Shown one piece after another: positions 8,429-16,784 of a stretch of 64,000 nt of DNA. Both the position numbers and the translations under genes were made by a program. The stretch's first letter is position 1. Each line of letters opens with the position of its first letter. Under the pieces are notes generated by a model. That model made no database searches, was not told where the DNA came from, and was given only the letters and a program-made list of their open reading frames with translations. Source of the stretch: an uncultured Bacilli bacterium (GTDB lineage: Bacteria; Bacillota_I; Bacilli_A; RF39; UBA660); assembly GCA_934098565.1 (NCBI GenBank), contig CAKOON010000001.1, positions 62,001 through 126,000 of the forward strand, given 5' to 3'.

Positions 8429-8627
8429 AAAGAGTAATTTCTTGTAATTTAAGAAGTTCAATGATAGCACTACTCCTACTAGTAACCCCTAGTTTTTGAA
8501 TGACATTAGAAATATGATTGCGAACTGTTTTTTCACTAATTCTTAAAATACTAGCTATTTCTTTAGTCGTTTTAGTTTCTAGTAAAAGAATAAATATTTC
8601 TTTTTCTCTTTTTGTTAATAAACTCAT
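8427..8627 (-). CDS. gerE: GerE-like sporulation transcription factor (stand-alone LuxR-type HTH)
   Basis: I start at ATG 8627 behind an AAGGTG site; the longer GTG start at 8636 would use the ribosome-binding site itself. The 66-residue protein is a bare LuxR/GerE-type helix-turn-helix with no receiver or sensor domain. It contains LLTKREKEIF, then TTKEIASIL, then ISEKTVRNHISNVIQKLGV, which closely follow Bacillus GerE both in sequence and in total length. In Bacillus, GerE works late in the mother cell with sigma-K to activate and repress coat genes. The next gene on the same strand is spoIIIAH. This strongly suggests that the organism has a sporulation programme. Confidence 0.85.
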   Translation of the reverse strand: MSLLTKREKEIFILLLETKTTKEIASILRISEKTVRNHISNVIQKLGVTSRSSAIIELLKLQEITL

Positions 8628-8644
8628 ATATATCACCTTAATAG

Positions 8645-8653
8645 TATTCTATG
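8645..8653 (-). promoter_or_regulatory. Candidate sigma-K -10 element upstream of gerE
   Basis: On the minus strand the sequence reads CATAGAATA, which fits CATANNNTA, with an AC about 15 bp upstream. The predicted start of transcription would fall almost on the ribosome-binding site, so the spacing is doubtful. Confidence 0.3.
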
Positions 8654-8676
8654 AGTATTTATTAATTAGTAAACTC

Positions 8677-9171
8677 TTATTGAAATTTTACGGTTATATA
8701 TTTTTTGGTAGCAAACATACTTTGGACTTCTTTAATAATGGTGTTAGCTATCATTTTGTCATGCTTGGTACTAGAAATAACTATATTTATTTGGTCTTTA
8801 TTAATTTTAACGAAGGAGTCATAAGAAAATTTCTCTTTTAATTTGGATTCAATATTTTCTTCTAAGCCTTTATTTTCATTGAGAGTCATTAGCTCTTCAT
8901 AAGCGTTATTTTTCTCCATGACGGTTTTTTCTTTATCAGTAATAGTATTTTGAAGATTAGTTAGCTCTGCTAGAAGTTCTTCATCAGCGGCGACTCTTAA
9001 AGCGACTAAAGAAGTTTCTTCGGTAACGGTGGATACAGTTTCTTTAGTATTATCTTGATTATTATAGTTGGTATATTCTTCTAAGATATTGGAAGGCATA
9101 CTGATATAATAAATACTTAAGACTAAGATAATACTAAATAGAGTGATAAACCATAAATTTTGTTTGTTCAT
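8677..9171 (-). CDS. spoIIIAH: SpoIIIAH-family protein (engulfment channel, mother-cell side)
   Basis: The 164 residues follow the SpoIIIAH pattern. A short cytoplasmic start (NKQNLW) is followed by one membrane helix (about 8-25) and an Asn/Thr/Glu-rich linker. The extracellular domain that follows has ring-forming (YscJ-like) character and runs to the C terminus. In Bacillus, SpoIIIAH in the mother-cell membrane meets SpoIIQ of the forespore to form the feeding channel. The start has a GTGAGG ribosome-binding site 6 nt upstream. Unusually, it is not preceded by spoIIIAA-AG: a tRNA gene and a membrane protein lie upstream on this strand. Known SpoIIIAH sizes are near 200 residues, so this one is slightly short. 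Confidence 0.8.
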   Translation of the reverse strand: MNKQNLWFITLFSIILVLSIYYISMPSNILEEYTNYNNQDNTKETVSTVTEETSLVALRVAADEELLAELTNLQNTITDKEKTVMEKNNAYEELMTLNENKGLEENIESKLKEKFSYDSFVKINKDQINIVISSTKHDKMIANTIIKEVQSMFATKKYITVKFQ

Positions 9172-9223
9172 ATTAACCTCACTTTAGTATAAATTTATGA
9201 TTTAGAGAATGATTATATACTAG

Positions 9224-9254
9224 AAAAGAAAAAAACTTGAGTAGAAAACTCAAG
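9224..9254 (-). terminator. Intrinsic terminator of tRNA-Glu
   Basis: The stem CTTGAGT/ACTCAAG (9236-9254) is followed on the minus strand by a T-tract (9224-9235). Confidence 0.8.
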
Positions 9255-9266
9255 CAATAAACTAAT

Positions 9267-9343
9267 TGGTAGTCTGTATGGAATTCGAATCCATGTATGT
9301 TGCCTTGAGAGGGCAATGTGTTAAGCCACTTCACCAACAGACC
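9267..9343 (-). tRNA. tRNA-Glu(CTC)
   Basis: Read on the minus strand it folds as a full cloverleaf. The acceptor arm is GGTCTGT/ACAGACT (first pair G-T), followed by discriminator A and an encoded CCA. The anticodon stem is TTGCC/GGCAA around CTCTCAA, giving anticodon CTC, and the T-loop is TTCGAAT. The short D-stem is the type seen in tRNA-Glu. It reads GAG codons; a TTC isoacceptor must be elsewhere. Confidence 0.88.
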
Positions 9344-9362
9344 ATGTGTCATCAACTACTTA

Positions 9363-9391
9363 ATAATATCATAAAGAAGGGGCTTTAGCAA
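9363..9391 (-). promoter_or_regulatory. Sigma-A promoter of tRNA-Glu
   Basis: On the minus strand TTGCTA (9391-9386) and TATTAT (9368-9363) are spaced by 17 bp. The -10 lies 20 bp before the tRNA. Confidence 0.65.
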
Positions 9392-9544
9392 GATAAAAAT
9401 TTTATTAAATTACCGTGAAGGGTAATCTATTTTAGCAAATTATTTCTACTATTTTTGGAATTTCTAAAATTTTAATTTGTTTTTTAGAGTTTGATGGTTT
9501 TGAGTATTAATAGGCTTTGAGAGAAAAAAAATCATGGTGGTTCT

Positions 9545-9587
9545 AATTTTAACAGAGATGGTTAAAATTCCTAGACAAAAGTGTCTA
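9545..9587. other. Two adjacent hairpins downstream of the minus-strand membrane gene
   Basis: A perfect 9-bp inverted repeat AATTTTAAC/GTTAAAATT (9545-9553, 9561-9569) is followed by TAGACA/TGTCTA (9572-9577, 9582-9587). They sit between the tRNA promoter and the stop of the gene at 9630. They probably help end that transcript, but the nearest T-tract is about 14 nt away. Confidence 0.4.
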
Positions 9588-9629
9588 AAAATATTTTCTA
9601 GTTTGCTTTCTTTTTTTTGTTCAATAAAT

Positions 9630-10355
9630 TTACTTTTTTTCTTTGAATTCAACGGTTTTACCTTCAATTTGAATATTATAATTTGAAAAATCATCAATTA
9701 ATTTTCCATAGTAATTATGAGCTTGATAAATCCTACTTTTGGCGGGGTGAAGCATGTCGAAAGCAATGTTAGTGTTATCTTTGATGTCATTTATATTTTT
9801 AGTTGCACCTAAATAAAGATAAATAAAATATTTATTATTGATAGGAAAGACTTCTATAAAGTAGTCTTCGCCTTGGTAATCAAAATAAGTATATCTATAC
9901 TTGGTATCATCACGTTGCCAGTAATTATTAACTAACCTGTCAACTGCTACGTAATCGTTAAAAATATAAATAATTCCATCTTCATTTTCATTGGGTGCTT
10001 GATAATAAAGAGTATTGGCTTTACATTCTTTTGTATAATAAACACATTTGTCGAGGCTATCTGGAAAATGGCGGAAATTAGCTATTAATGGTTCGAAGGA
10101 AAGGCTTAATAAAATGATAAAAGGGTAAGTTGCGCGCATTATTTTTCGCTTGCGTCCACTTAAAAATTTATCAGAATAATATTTCTCCAGGGCAGCTATA
10201 AAAATGATAGCAAAAAAGATATCAAAAAGTTGAAGGGTACTTATTGATATTTCTAAGTCAGGAATAACTTTAGCACAAGTTAGACGTCCTATCCAATAGA
10301 TTAGGCAGTAGATAATAAAAAATATAGCATAATTCTTTTTCATTTTAAGGTTCAT
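9630..10355 (-). CDS. Membrane protein of unknown function
   Basis: The longest frame begins at a GTG (10394) without a ribosome-binding site. I prefer ATG 10355, which has AAGAAAG just upstream; ATG 10343 is also possible. The 241-residue product has three likely membrane helices in its first 90 residues (IFFIIYCLIYWIGRL, LFDIFFAIIFIAAL and YPFIILLSLSF). A soluble Tyr/Asn-rich domain of about 150 residues with two Cys (KCVYYTKEC) follows. No known family was recognised. The layout of short N-terminal membrane anchors and an exposed C-terminal domain resembles that of the protein at 4842, but the sequences are not obviously related. Confidence 0.65.
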   Translation of the reverse strand: MNLKMKKNYAIFFIIYCLIYWIGRLTCAKVIPDLEISISTLQLFDIFFAIIFIAALEKYYSDKFLSGRKRKIMRATYPFIILLSLSFEPLIANFRHFPDSLDKCVYYTKECKANTLYYQAPNENEDGIIYIFNDYVAVDRLVNNYWQRDDTKYRYTYFDYQGEDYFIEVFPINNKYFIYLYLGATKNINDIKDNTNIAFDMLHPAKSRIYQAHNYYGKLIDDFSNYNIQIEGKTVEFKEKK

Positions 10356-10565
10356 TTCTTTCTTACAAACTGGAAGTTTACTTTTAGGTTCCACATAATC
10401 ATGAAAACTTTATTTATTTTATTTCTAACTATTTTTAACCATGATTTTTTATAGCGTCTTTAGAATGTGGCTCACATTATTATTCGTTAGTTTTTTCGCT
10501 TGACCAGAATAATTTAATTATATAGAGATTTTAAAATTAATGCAAGAAAATTGATTTTGAGGCAA

Positions 10566-10592
10566 GAAAAAAGTACCACTGAGTAGTACTTT
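10566..10592 (-). terminator. Intrinsic terminator of the PBP-mraY unit
   Basis: The stem AAAGTAC/GTACTTT (10570-10576 and 10586-10592) is followed on the minus strand by six T. It overlaps the mraY stop codon. Confidence 0.75.
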
Positions 10593-11583
10593 ATAGCCAA
10601 ACATTATAAGTAATCATTAACATAGCTAGAATTAAACCGACAATCCAAAACATTTTAACAATATCTGTTTCAGCCCAACCTAGTTTTTCAAAGTGATGGT
10701 GAAGGGGAGCCATCTTGAAGATTTTACAATGAAATTTTCTGATGGCAATAATTTGAATGAGACTGGATAGGGTTTCAATTACAAAGACGCCCCCAACAAC
10801 GGCTAGGGAAAGTTCATGTCTAGTTAAAATGGCAATAGCGGCTAAAGAACCACCTAAGGCTAGAGAACCAGTATCTCCCATGAAGACTTTGGCTGGATAA
10901 GTATTAAAAACGAGAAATCCTAAAATGGCGCCAATTAAGACGAAGCAGAAAATAGCAATTTCCTGATATCCAGCCAGCCAAGTGGTATTCCATGCAATAA
11001 GACCATAAGCTAAGAAAGCAATGGCTGATAAACCACCGGCTAGTCCATCTAACCCATCGGTAATATTAACTGCATTAGAAGAACCAACTAGTAAGAAGAG
11101 GATAAATAAACCATAAGTCCAGCCCATATAAATATATAAGTTAATAGCAGATATTCTAATTTCAGGAACCCCGCCATTACGAATAAAAATATAGAAGAAG
11201 ACTAGGGCGATAATGGTTTGCATAAGAAGTTTAAACATGATACTTAAACCTTTATTATTTTTAAAGACAATCTTCATTAAATCATCAGCAAGTCCTAAAA
11301 GAGAATAACTGATAAAGACAAATAAGACAATCATTAAGTTAGAAGTCATCTCAATACTGCCCCGGAACCATAAAAGTAATAAACTAATAATAGTAGGAAT
11401 AATAAAGATTAAACCCCCAATAGTTGGAGTACCATTCTTTTTTAAATGTCTTTCACCAAGAGTAAGACTTACATTTTGACCGAAGTGTAATCTTCTTAAT
11501 AAAGGAATTAAAATAACTCCAGTTATTATTGATAAAACAAAGCCTAGCATTAAAGCCATTGCTGCTTTTGCTAATATTAACAT
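10591..11583 (-). CDS. mraY: Phospho-N-acetylmuramoyl-pentapeptide transferase
   Basis: The 330-residue polytopic protein has all MraY signatures: the Asp pair in GLADDLMKI (D100, D101), NITDGLDGLAGG (174-184), FMGDTGS with D237, and the HHHFEKLGW motif (H295-H297). MraY moves phospho-MurNAc-pentapeptide from UDP to undecaprenyl phosphate to make lipid I, the first membrane step of peptidoglycan synthesis. About ten membrane helices are visible. It lies 82 bp downstream of the PBP gene on the same strand, as in a dcw cluster, but murE, murD and ftsW are not here. GGATGTG precedes the start. Confidence 0.95.
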   Translation of the reverse strand: MLILAKAAMALMLGFVLSIITGVILIPLLRRLHFGQNVSLTLGERHLKKNGTPTIGGLIFIIPTIISLLLLWFRGSIEMTSNLMIVLFVFISYSLLGLADDLMKIVFKNNKGLSIMFKLLMQTIIALVFFYIFIRNGGVPEIRISAINLYIYMGWTYGLFILFLLVGSSNAVNITDGLDGLAGGLSAIAFLAYGLIAWNTTWLAGYQEIAIFCFVLIGAILGFLVFNTYPAKVFMGDTGSLALGGSLAAIAILTRHELSLAVVGGVFVIETLSSLIQIIAIRKFHCKIFKMAPLHHHFEKLGWAETDIVKMFWIVGLILAMLMITYNVWL

Positions 11584-11665
11584 ATTTTCACATCCTTGAA
11601 ATTATTATACTATATATATTTTTTTCAACACAAGTTATAATTATAATTTATTTACATATTAAATG

Positions 11666-13573
11666 TCAATCACCGAGCATTAATTTAACTGTTGCGCCAT
11701 CGGCAATGTAGTAGTCTGGTTCGGGAGATTGGTAAATTATTTTGTCCCCGGTATTAGAATATTCAATTTTATAATTTTTTAAAATGCTGTTAGCTTCTTT
11801 TATAGTTTTACCGACAACATTAGGAAGTATACTATATTTAGTGTCTAGCCAAGTATAAGTTTTAGGAATGGTATCTTTACTTTTAGAAACGTTATTTTGG
11901 GCGATATAGGAGTTGAAGATAGCTTTAGCAATAGGAGCAGCGACAACGCCACCGTATTGAGTTACGCCTTTAGGATTATCTACGGCTACGTATAAAACAA
12001 TATCTGGGTCATTAGCGGGAAGAAAGCCAATAAAAGATAGGATATAGTTGCCGACCATGTAGCGACCATTATTTACTTTTTGAGCGGTTCCAGTTTTGCC
12101 ACCGATACGATAGTTTTCAATATAAGCGTTACGGCCAGAACCATGCGCAACGACATTTTCTAGGGCAAAACGTACTAAAGAAGAGGTTTCTTCAGAAATA
12201 ACTTGTCTTATTTTAGTTGGCTTTATTTCTAAAGCGTTTTCTTTAGTTTTAGCATTTTCTATCTTTTTAACGATATATGGTTGATACAAGGTTCCTCCAT
12301 TAATGACGGCTGAAACACTTCTTACTTGTTGGATGGGGGTAACTGAAACACCTTGGCCGAAGGCTGTAGTAGCTAGTTCGACGTTGCCAACTTTATCTAA
12401 ATTAAAGAGAATACCCTTTGCTTCACCAGTTAAATCAATACCGGTTTTCTCTCCAAAGCCTAGATTATGAATGTATTCAAAAAGTTTTTCTTTACCAAGA
12501 CGAAACCCTAAGTTGACAAAGCCAGGGTTGCAGGAGTTTTCAACGACATTTAAGAAAGTTTGAGCCCCATGACCACCGGCTTTCCAACAGTGAATAGTCG
12601 CTCCATCAACGTTAATACTACCAGAGTCATAGAAAGTATCGGTAAAAAGATTAACAACACCTTCGTTAATTGCAGCGGCTAGGGTCGTGATTTTCATGGT
12701 CGAACCGGGTTCATAAGTCATCCAAATCGGTAAGTTTCGACTTAAAACTTCTTGAGTATAAGTTTGATAGTCGTTAGGATTGTAACTAGGTCGACTAGCC
12801 ATCGCTAAGATTTCTCCGGTTTTGGGGTTCATAGCAATTGCCAAAGCATGTTCAGGATTATATTTATCAACAGCATTATCAAGTTCTCTTTCGATGGCCT
12901 GTTGTAAATCGAGGTCAATAGTCAAGTAGATATTATTACCACTAGTTGGTTCAATATATTCTTCAGCTTTTTCAAGACGATTGCCTTTGGCGTCACTATA
13001 GTACTTGATGGAGCCACTAGTACCGGTTAATTCTTTATCATATTTTAGTTCGAGACCAGATAATCCTTGGGAGTCAATACCGACATAACCTAAAACATGA
13101 CTTAGAAGTTCATTATAGGGATAATATCTTTTAGCTTCTTTCAGTAAGTAGACACCATCATAGTTATAACTATTGATTTTATCGGCAATTTCAAAAGATA
13201 ATTGTCTTCCTTCGGGATGCACTCTTTCAATGGAAGTTTTCTTGGAGACATGTTTATACATTTCTTCATAAGAAGTATTTAAAATTTCACTTAAAGTTCT
13301 AGCGACAGTTTCTTTATCCTTGATTTGATTGGGTACTAAGTATAGAGAAGTTGTAGTAATATTACTAGCAAGGACTTTGCCGTTTCGATCGAGGATAAGA
13401 CCTCTATCGGCGGTAATTGGTAAATTTCTTTGCCATAAATCATTAGCAAGACTATTTAACTTTTGATATTGAAAGACTTGAATATAAAAAACTTTTAAGA
13501 TAACGGCTACTAAAAGAAGCGTTATAAATAGAACCACTAAACGTATACGAAAATGCTTGTCTTGATAGAACAT
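11666..13573 (-). CDS. Class B penicillin-binding protein with PASTA domain (FtsI/PBP2B/SpoVD type)
   Basis: A 635-residue transpeptidase. It has one N-terminal membrane anchor (about 10-33), a dimerisation domain (50-215) and the transpeptidase domain. The active-site motifs are S291-T-M-K294, S347-C-N349 and K493-T-G495. A single C-terminal PASTA-like domain (about 575-635) favours SpoVD or PBP2B over PBP2A-type enzymes. It cross-links septal or spore-cortex peptidoglycan at the outer face of the membrane. Together with mraY it forms a reduced dcw-type operon; the ribosome-binding site is AGGGTGA. With sporulation genes nearby, the choice between division (ftsI) and spore cortex (spoVD) cannot be made from sequence alone. 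Confidence 0.9.
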   Translation of the reverse strand: MFYQDKHFRIRLVVLFITLLLVAVILKVFYIQVFQYQKLNSLANDLWQRNLPITADRGLILDRNGKVLASNITTTSLYLVPNQIKDKETVARTLSEILNTSYEEMYKHVSKKTSIERVHPEGRQLSFEIADKINSYNYDGVYLLKEAKRYYPYNELLSHVLGYVGIDSQGLSGLELKYDKELTGTSGSIKYYSDAKGNRLEKAEEYIEPTSGNNIYLTIDLDLQQAIERELDNAVDKYNPEHALAIAMNPKTGEILAMASRPSYNPNDYQTYTQEVLSRNLPIWMTYEPGSTMKITTLAAAINEGVVNLFTDTFYDSGSINVDGATIHCWKAGGHGAQTFLNVVENSCNPGFVNLGFRLGKEKLFEYIHNLGFGEKTGIDLTGEAKGILFNLDKVGNVELATTAFGQGVSVTPIQQVRSVSAVINGGTLYQPYIVKKIENAKTKENALEIKPTKIRQVISEETSSLVRFALENVVAHGSGRNAYIENYRIGGKTGTAQKVNNGRYMVGNYILSFIGFLPANDPDIVLYVAVDNPKGVTQYGGVVAAPIAKAIFNSYIAQNNVSKSKDTIPKTYTWLDTKYSILPNVVGKTIKEANSILKNYKIEYSNTGDKIIYQSPEPDYYIADGATVKLMLGD

Positions 13574-13770
13574 TAAATCACCCTAATTAATCATATTAAA
13601 ATAAAAAAAGAAAATGCTTGGAAGTAGGATGATACTTTGTTTAAAAAATATTTAGCAGTTGCTTTCTTTTTAGAAATATAAGTTATAATGGAGATGCTAT
13701 TAGAAAATAAATATAGATTGACTTATAGCTAAAAAGATGATAGAGTAAATTCGAATTTTGGGGGTTATCT

Positions 13771-14796
13771 ATGCAACTTATTAGTATAATAATACCAGTT
13801 TATAATGATAAAAGTAATTTGAAGAGGTGCTTGGACTCTGCCTTAAATCAAAAATATCCGGATACGGAGATAATTATAGTTAGCGATGGCGCACCGCCAG
13901 ATATCTATGAAATCTTAAATGATTATTCTGAACGGTATACTTCAATTATCAAGTTAATAAGTAGACCACACCTGGGAGTATTGCAAGCTAGACTTACAGG
14001 GTTAGAGGCAGCTTCAGGAGAATATGTGATTTTTTTAGATAGTGATGACTACATTAATCGGATTTATTTATATGAACTTATGTATGTTAAGAGATATTCG
14101 GATTGTGATATTGTGCTAGCGAAGACTAACTATGTTAAAAATGAATTGGTTACTTCGGCTAGTCGGGTTTATCCAAGGGAGTTTCGAATTAGTGAAGATA
14201 AAAAGACATTGCTTTCAATTGATAGTAGTGTTAATGGTAAGCTTTTTCAAAAAGATAGTCTTAAATTACCTGATTATCGTTTACAAGCTAATGAGGCCTT
14301 GCCTTATTTGTATTATTATTTAGTTTCGGTTGATAAAATTAGTTTTAGTAACTTTAGTAAATACTATGTATCGAGTGGAAAAAATACGGTTTCTAAAAAC
14401 TATTTAGATGGTAATTTGTTATTTATAGATAATGTGATTAGACCGTTAGAAATTATGTATAATCTTTATAAGGGGGAAAAATTGCTTAGTAAATATCAAG
14501 AAGAAGTAGAGGCTATCTTTATAAAAAATATTTTCTTGGAAATTGATAGAGTTAAAAGAGTAGTTAAGGACAGGGAAAAGCAACCCCAGTTAATAAATGT
14601 TTTAATTAAGTACTTAAATTATCATTTTCCAAAATGGCGCGAAAATAAATATTTAAAAAGAGGTTTTGTTGATTTTAACAGTGATATTTTTGTCAAATTA
14701 AATATGGTAGCCTTAGGAACAAGGAGAATTAAAACAACGGGAAATTTAGATAGCAATGAGGCTACGAGAGGTTTTAAGAGAATTCTCAAAAATTAA
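13771..14796 (+). CDS. Family 2 glycosyltransferase, first of a tandem pair
   Basis: The 341 residues open with the GT2 (GT-A fold) core: ISIIIPVYND at 5-14, SDGAPP in place of the usual DDGS, and the metal-binding FLDSDDY at about 90. The C-terminal 130 residues are shared with the next gene, including the IRPLEI and EAIFIKNI stretches and a KWRENKY/NWRNNKY motif. The two arose by duplication. No membrane helix is seen. Likely substrates are nucleotide sugars used for surface polysaccharide or teichoic acid; this is inferred from family only. Loss of the first Asp in DDGS (here S-D-G) is unusual. GGGGG precedes the start. Confidence 0.85.
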   Translation: MQLISIIIPVYNDKSNLKRCLDSALNQKYPDTEIIIVSDGAPPDIYEILNDYSERYTSIIKLISRPHLGVLQARLTGLEAASGEYVIFLDSDDYINRIYLYELMYVKRYSDCDIVLAKTNYVKNELVTSASRVYPREFRISEDKKTLLSIDSSVNGKLFQKDSLKLPDYRLQANEALPYLYYYLVSVDKISFSNFSKYYVSSGKNTVSKNYLDGNLLFIDNVIRPLEIMYNLYKGEKLLSKYQEEVEAIFIKNIFLEIDRVKRVVKDREKQPQLINVLIKYLNYHFPKWRENKYLKRGFVDFNSDIFVKLNMVALGTRRIKTTGNLDSNEATRGFKRILKN

Positions 14797-14861
14797 GTTA
14801 ATAATTATTGGGGTGGCGGAGATTAGTTTTATGTTAAAAGTATGCAATTAGTGAGGAAGAT

Positions 14862-15950
14862 ATGGAAAAAGTAAGTATAATAATACCGGTTTATAATCGG
14901 GCTAGACAGGTCCAAACGGCAATTAATGCAGCTTTAAAACAAACTTATAAGAATGTTGAAATTATAGTTGTGGACGATGGTTCAACAGATGATACCCTTT
15001 CAGTTTTAACAGAATATGCTAGAAAGTATTCTAATATTAAATTAGTTAGCCAGAAAAATCAAGGTGTTGTTAAAGCTAGACAGGCTGGCTTAAAAATTGC
15101 TACTGGAGAATTTGTTATCTTTTTAGATAGCGATGACATTATCAATGCGTGTTATGTTGAAGAATTGTTAAAAGCACAAAAAACTAATAATGCTACTATA
15201 ACTTTGGCAAGACGAGCCCAAATTATGAACGACATAGTAACCATAAGATATCAAGGGTGGCCAGTTAATTTTAATGTTAACCAAAATCCTAAATATTTAC
15301 CAACAATTTGGGTAGGACTTACATGTAAAATGTTTAAGAAAAGCGAGTTATTTATTCCTGATTATGGTTTGATTGCAAATGAAGATTTAGCTTTTATTTA
15401 TTATTTTCTAGCAAAAACAGAAGAGATTGCATGTAGTAATAAATCTTTGTATACAACTGGTATTTCAGTTAATAGTTTAGCTCGTGATTTTATCTATGGT
15501 GATTTAAATTATATTGAAAATACGATTAGACCTTTAGATATTGAGTATCAATTGTTTATGGAAAATGGCCTCTTTGATAAGTATTATAGTGAATTAGAGG
15601 CTATATTTATTAAGAATATTGTTGAGCGGGTGGTAAATATTAAGTTGATGAAGATTCCTGTAGATAAGAAAAAAGTATTAATTGGGATTTTAACTGATTA
15701 TTTAACTAATAATTTTTCGAATTGGCGAAATAATAAGTATTTTAAGAAATTTTTCTTTGGATTTTCGTATGATACTATTTTTTATGGGGTGCTGTCTTCA
15801 GGGAGTATGCAATGTAGTGAAATACCTATTAATTTGAATGGCTTGAGCACCATAGAGGCATTTAAAATGGTTTTAAAAACAGAAGAAGTTTCTAATGATA
15901 AAAATTTAGAGGCAGTAAAAATCTTTAATAGAATATTAAAGAAGAAGTGA
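14862..15950 (+). CDS. Family 2 glycosyltransferase, second of a tandem pair
   Basis: The 362 residues carry intact GT2 motifs: VSIIIPVYNRA at 4-14, VVDDGSTDDT at about 36-45 and the DXD-like FLDSDD near 90. The C-terminal domain matches that of the preceding gene (EAIFIKNI, NNKY). Compared with its neighbour it keeps the canonical DDGS, so it is probably the catalytically standard copy. It stops with TGA 7 bp before the next start, so the downstream hydrolase-like gene is co-translated. GAGGAAG lies before ATG. Confidence 0.87.
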   Translation: MEKVSIIIPVYNRARQVQTAINAALKQTYKNVEIIVVDDGSTDDTLSVLTEYARKYSNIKLVSQKNQGVVKARQAGLKIATGEFVIFLDSDDIINACYVEELLKAQKTNNATITLARRAQIMNDIVTIRYQGWPVNFNVNQNPKYLPTIWVGLTCKMFKKSELFIPDYGLIANEDLAFIYYFLAKTEEIACSNKSLYTTGISVNSLARDFIYGDLNYIENTIRPLDIEYQLFMENGLFDKYYSELEAIFIKNIVERVVNIKLMKIPVDKKKVLIGILTDYLTNNFSNWRNNKYFKKFFFGFSYDTIFYGVLSSGSMQCSEIPINLNGLSTIEAFKMVLKTEEVSNDKNLEAVKIFNRILKKK

Positions 15951-15956
15951 TGATTT

Positions 15957-16751
15957 ATGAACAATTATAGAAAAGGAAAAGAGAGGTTTAGACCAAACAA
16001 ATTGGGAAGTCTTTATTTAAGAAAAAATATTGATAAGGAAGATACTACTATTTATATTGGTGGTCAGATGGAACACCGTTTCCATATTTTAGAACAAACT
16101 GGTTTTACTGGTGACGTTGGTCATAATATGTTTGATGGTTCTTGGTTTTATGATTATCCTTTATCAGGAAATAAAAGGACTTATAGTACTGAGAATTTTG
16201 CTAAAAATCTAACTATTTGTTTAGATGAAGCTAAGTTGGAAAATGTCACTTTAATTACGGAAAGTGCTGGTGGGTTAATTGGAGCTTATGCTAGTAAATC
16301 ACCAAGAATTCAAAAAGTCATTGCTATTCATCCACCAGTTTTAGGAACGCCGTTAGCAGATGGTAGACTTTTAGAAAATCAAAAATTAAATTATACGACT
16401 GAAGAGAAAATGTTGATTTTTATTATTAGACATATTGTCAATCGTGATTATGGTTTTGAAAGAGACAATTTAAATGGTCTTGTTTTAAGTAAAGCTGATT
16501 TAGATAAGTTAATTGTGTTATCTTCAAAGTTGAACAGAGAAACTGAAAAAAATCAAATGCTAGTTATGCTTTATGATTTGATTATCAAGACTACGGGTTT
16601 AAAAACTGATGGTGTGGTAGTTTATGACCCTAAAAAATTAGCTCAACTTGGCATAAAGTATTTAGAAAATGAACCAGAGTTAAATCATATAGATGCAAAT
16701 AGTAGAGAATATTTAGCTGATGTTTACAAAAGAAGAAGAGTAATTAAATAA
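15957..16751 (+). CDS. Alpha/beta-hydrolase-like protein
   Basis: No precise family was recognised. The central part of the 264 residues reads LITESAGGLIGAYAS (about 99-113), a nucleophile-elbow-like E-S-A-G-G between a beta strand and a helix. A HPPVLGTPLADG segment follows. Both are typical of esterase, lipase or thioesterase-like alpha/beta hydrolases. A catalytic Asp and His can be guessed only loosely (VVYDP near 223; LNHID near 246). There is no signal peptide. It sits in the same operon as the GT2 pair, so a role in deacylating or modifying the glycan product is possible but unproven. Confidence 0.6.
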   Translation: MNNYRKGKERFRPNKLGSLYLRKNIDKEDTTIYIGGQMEHRFHILEQTGFTGDVGHNMFDGSWFYDYPLSGNKRTYSTENFAKNLTICLDEAKLENVTLITESAGGLIGAYASKSPRIQKVIAIHPPVLGTPLADGRLLENQKLNYTTEEKMLIFIIRHIVNRDYGFERDNLNGLVLSKADLDKLIVLSSKLNRETEKNQMLVMLYDLIIKTTGLKTDGVVVYDPKKLAQLGIKYLENEPELNHIDANSREYLADVYKRRRVIK

Positions 16752-16784
16752 AATAGAAAGTTTTAGATAGGTAGGAATTTGTTT

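Noticed and set aside
8518..8841. Plus-strand frame across gerE and spoIIIAH
   Set aside because: The minus-strand genes have clear family matches and ribosome-binding sites; this frame has neither.
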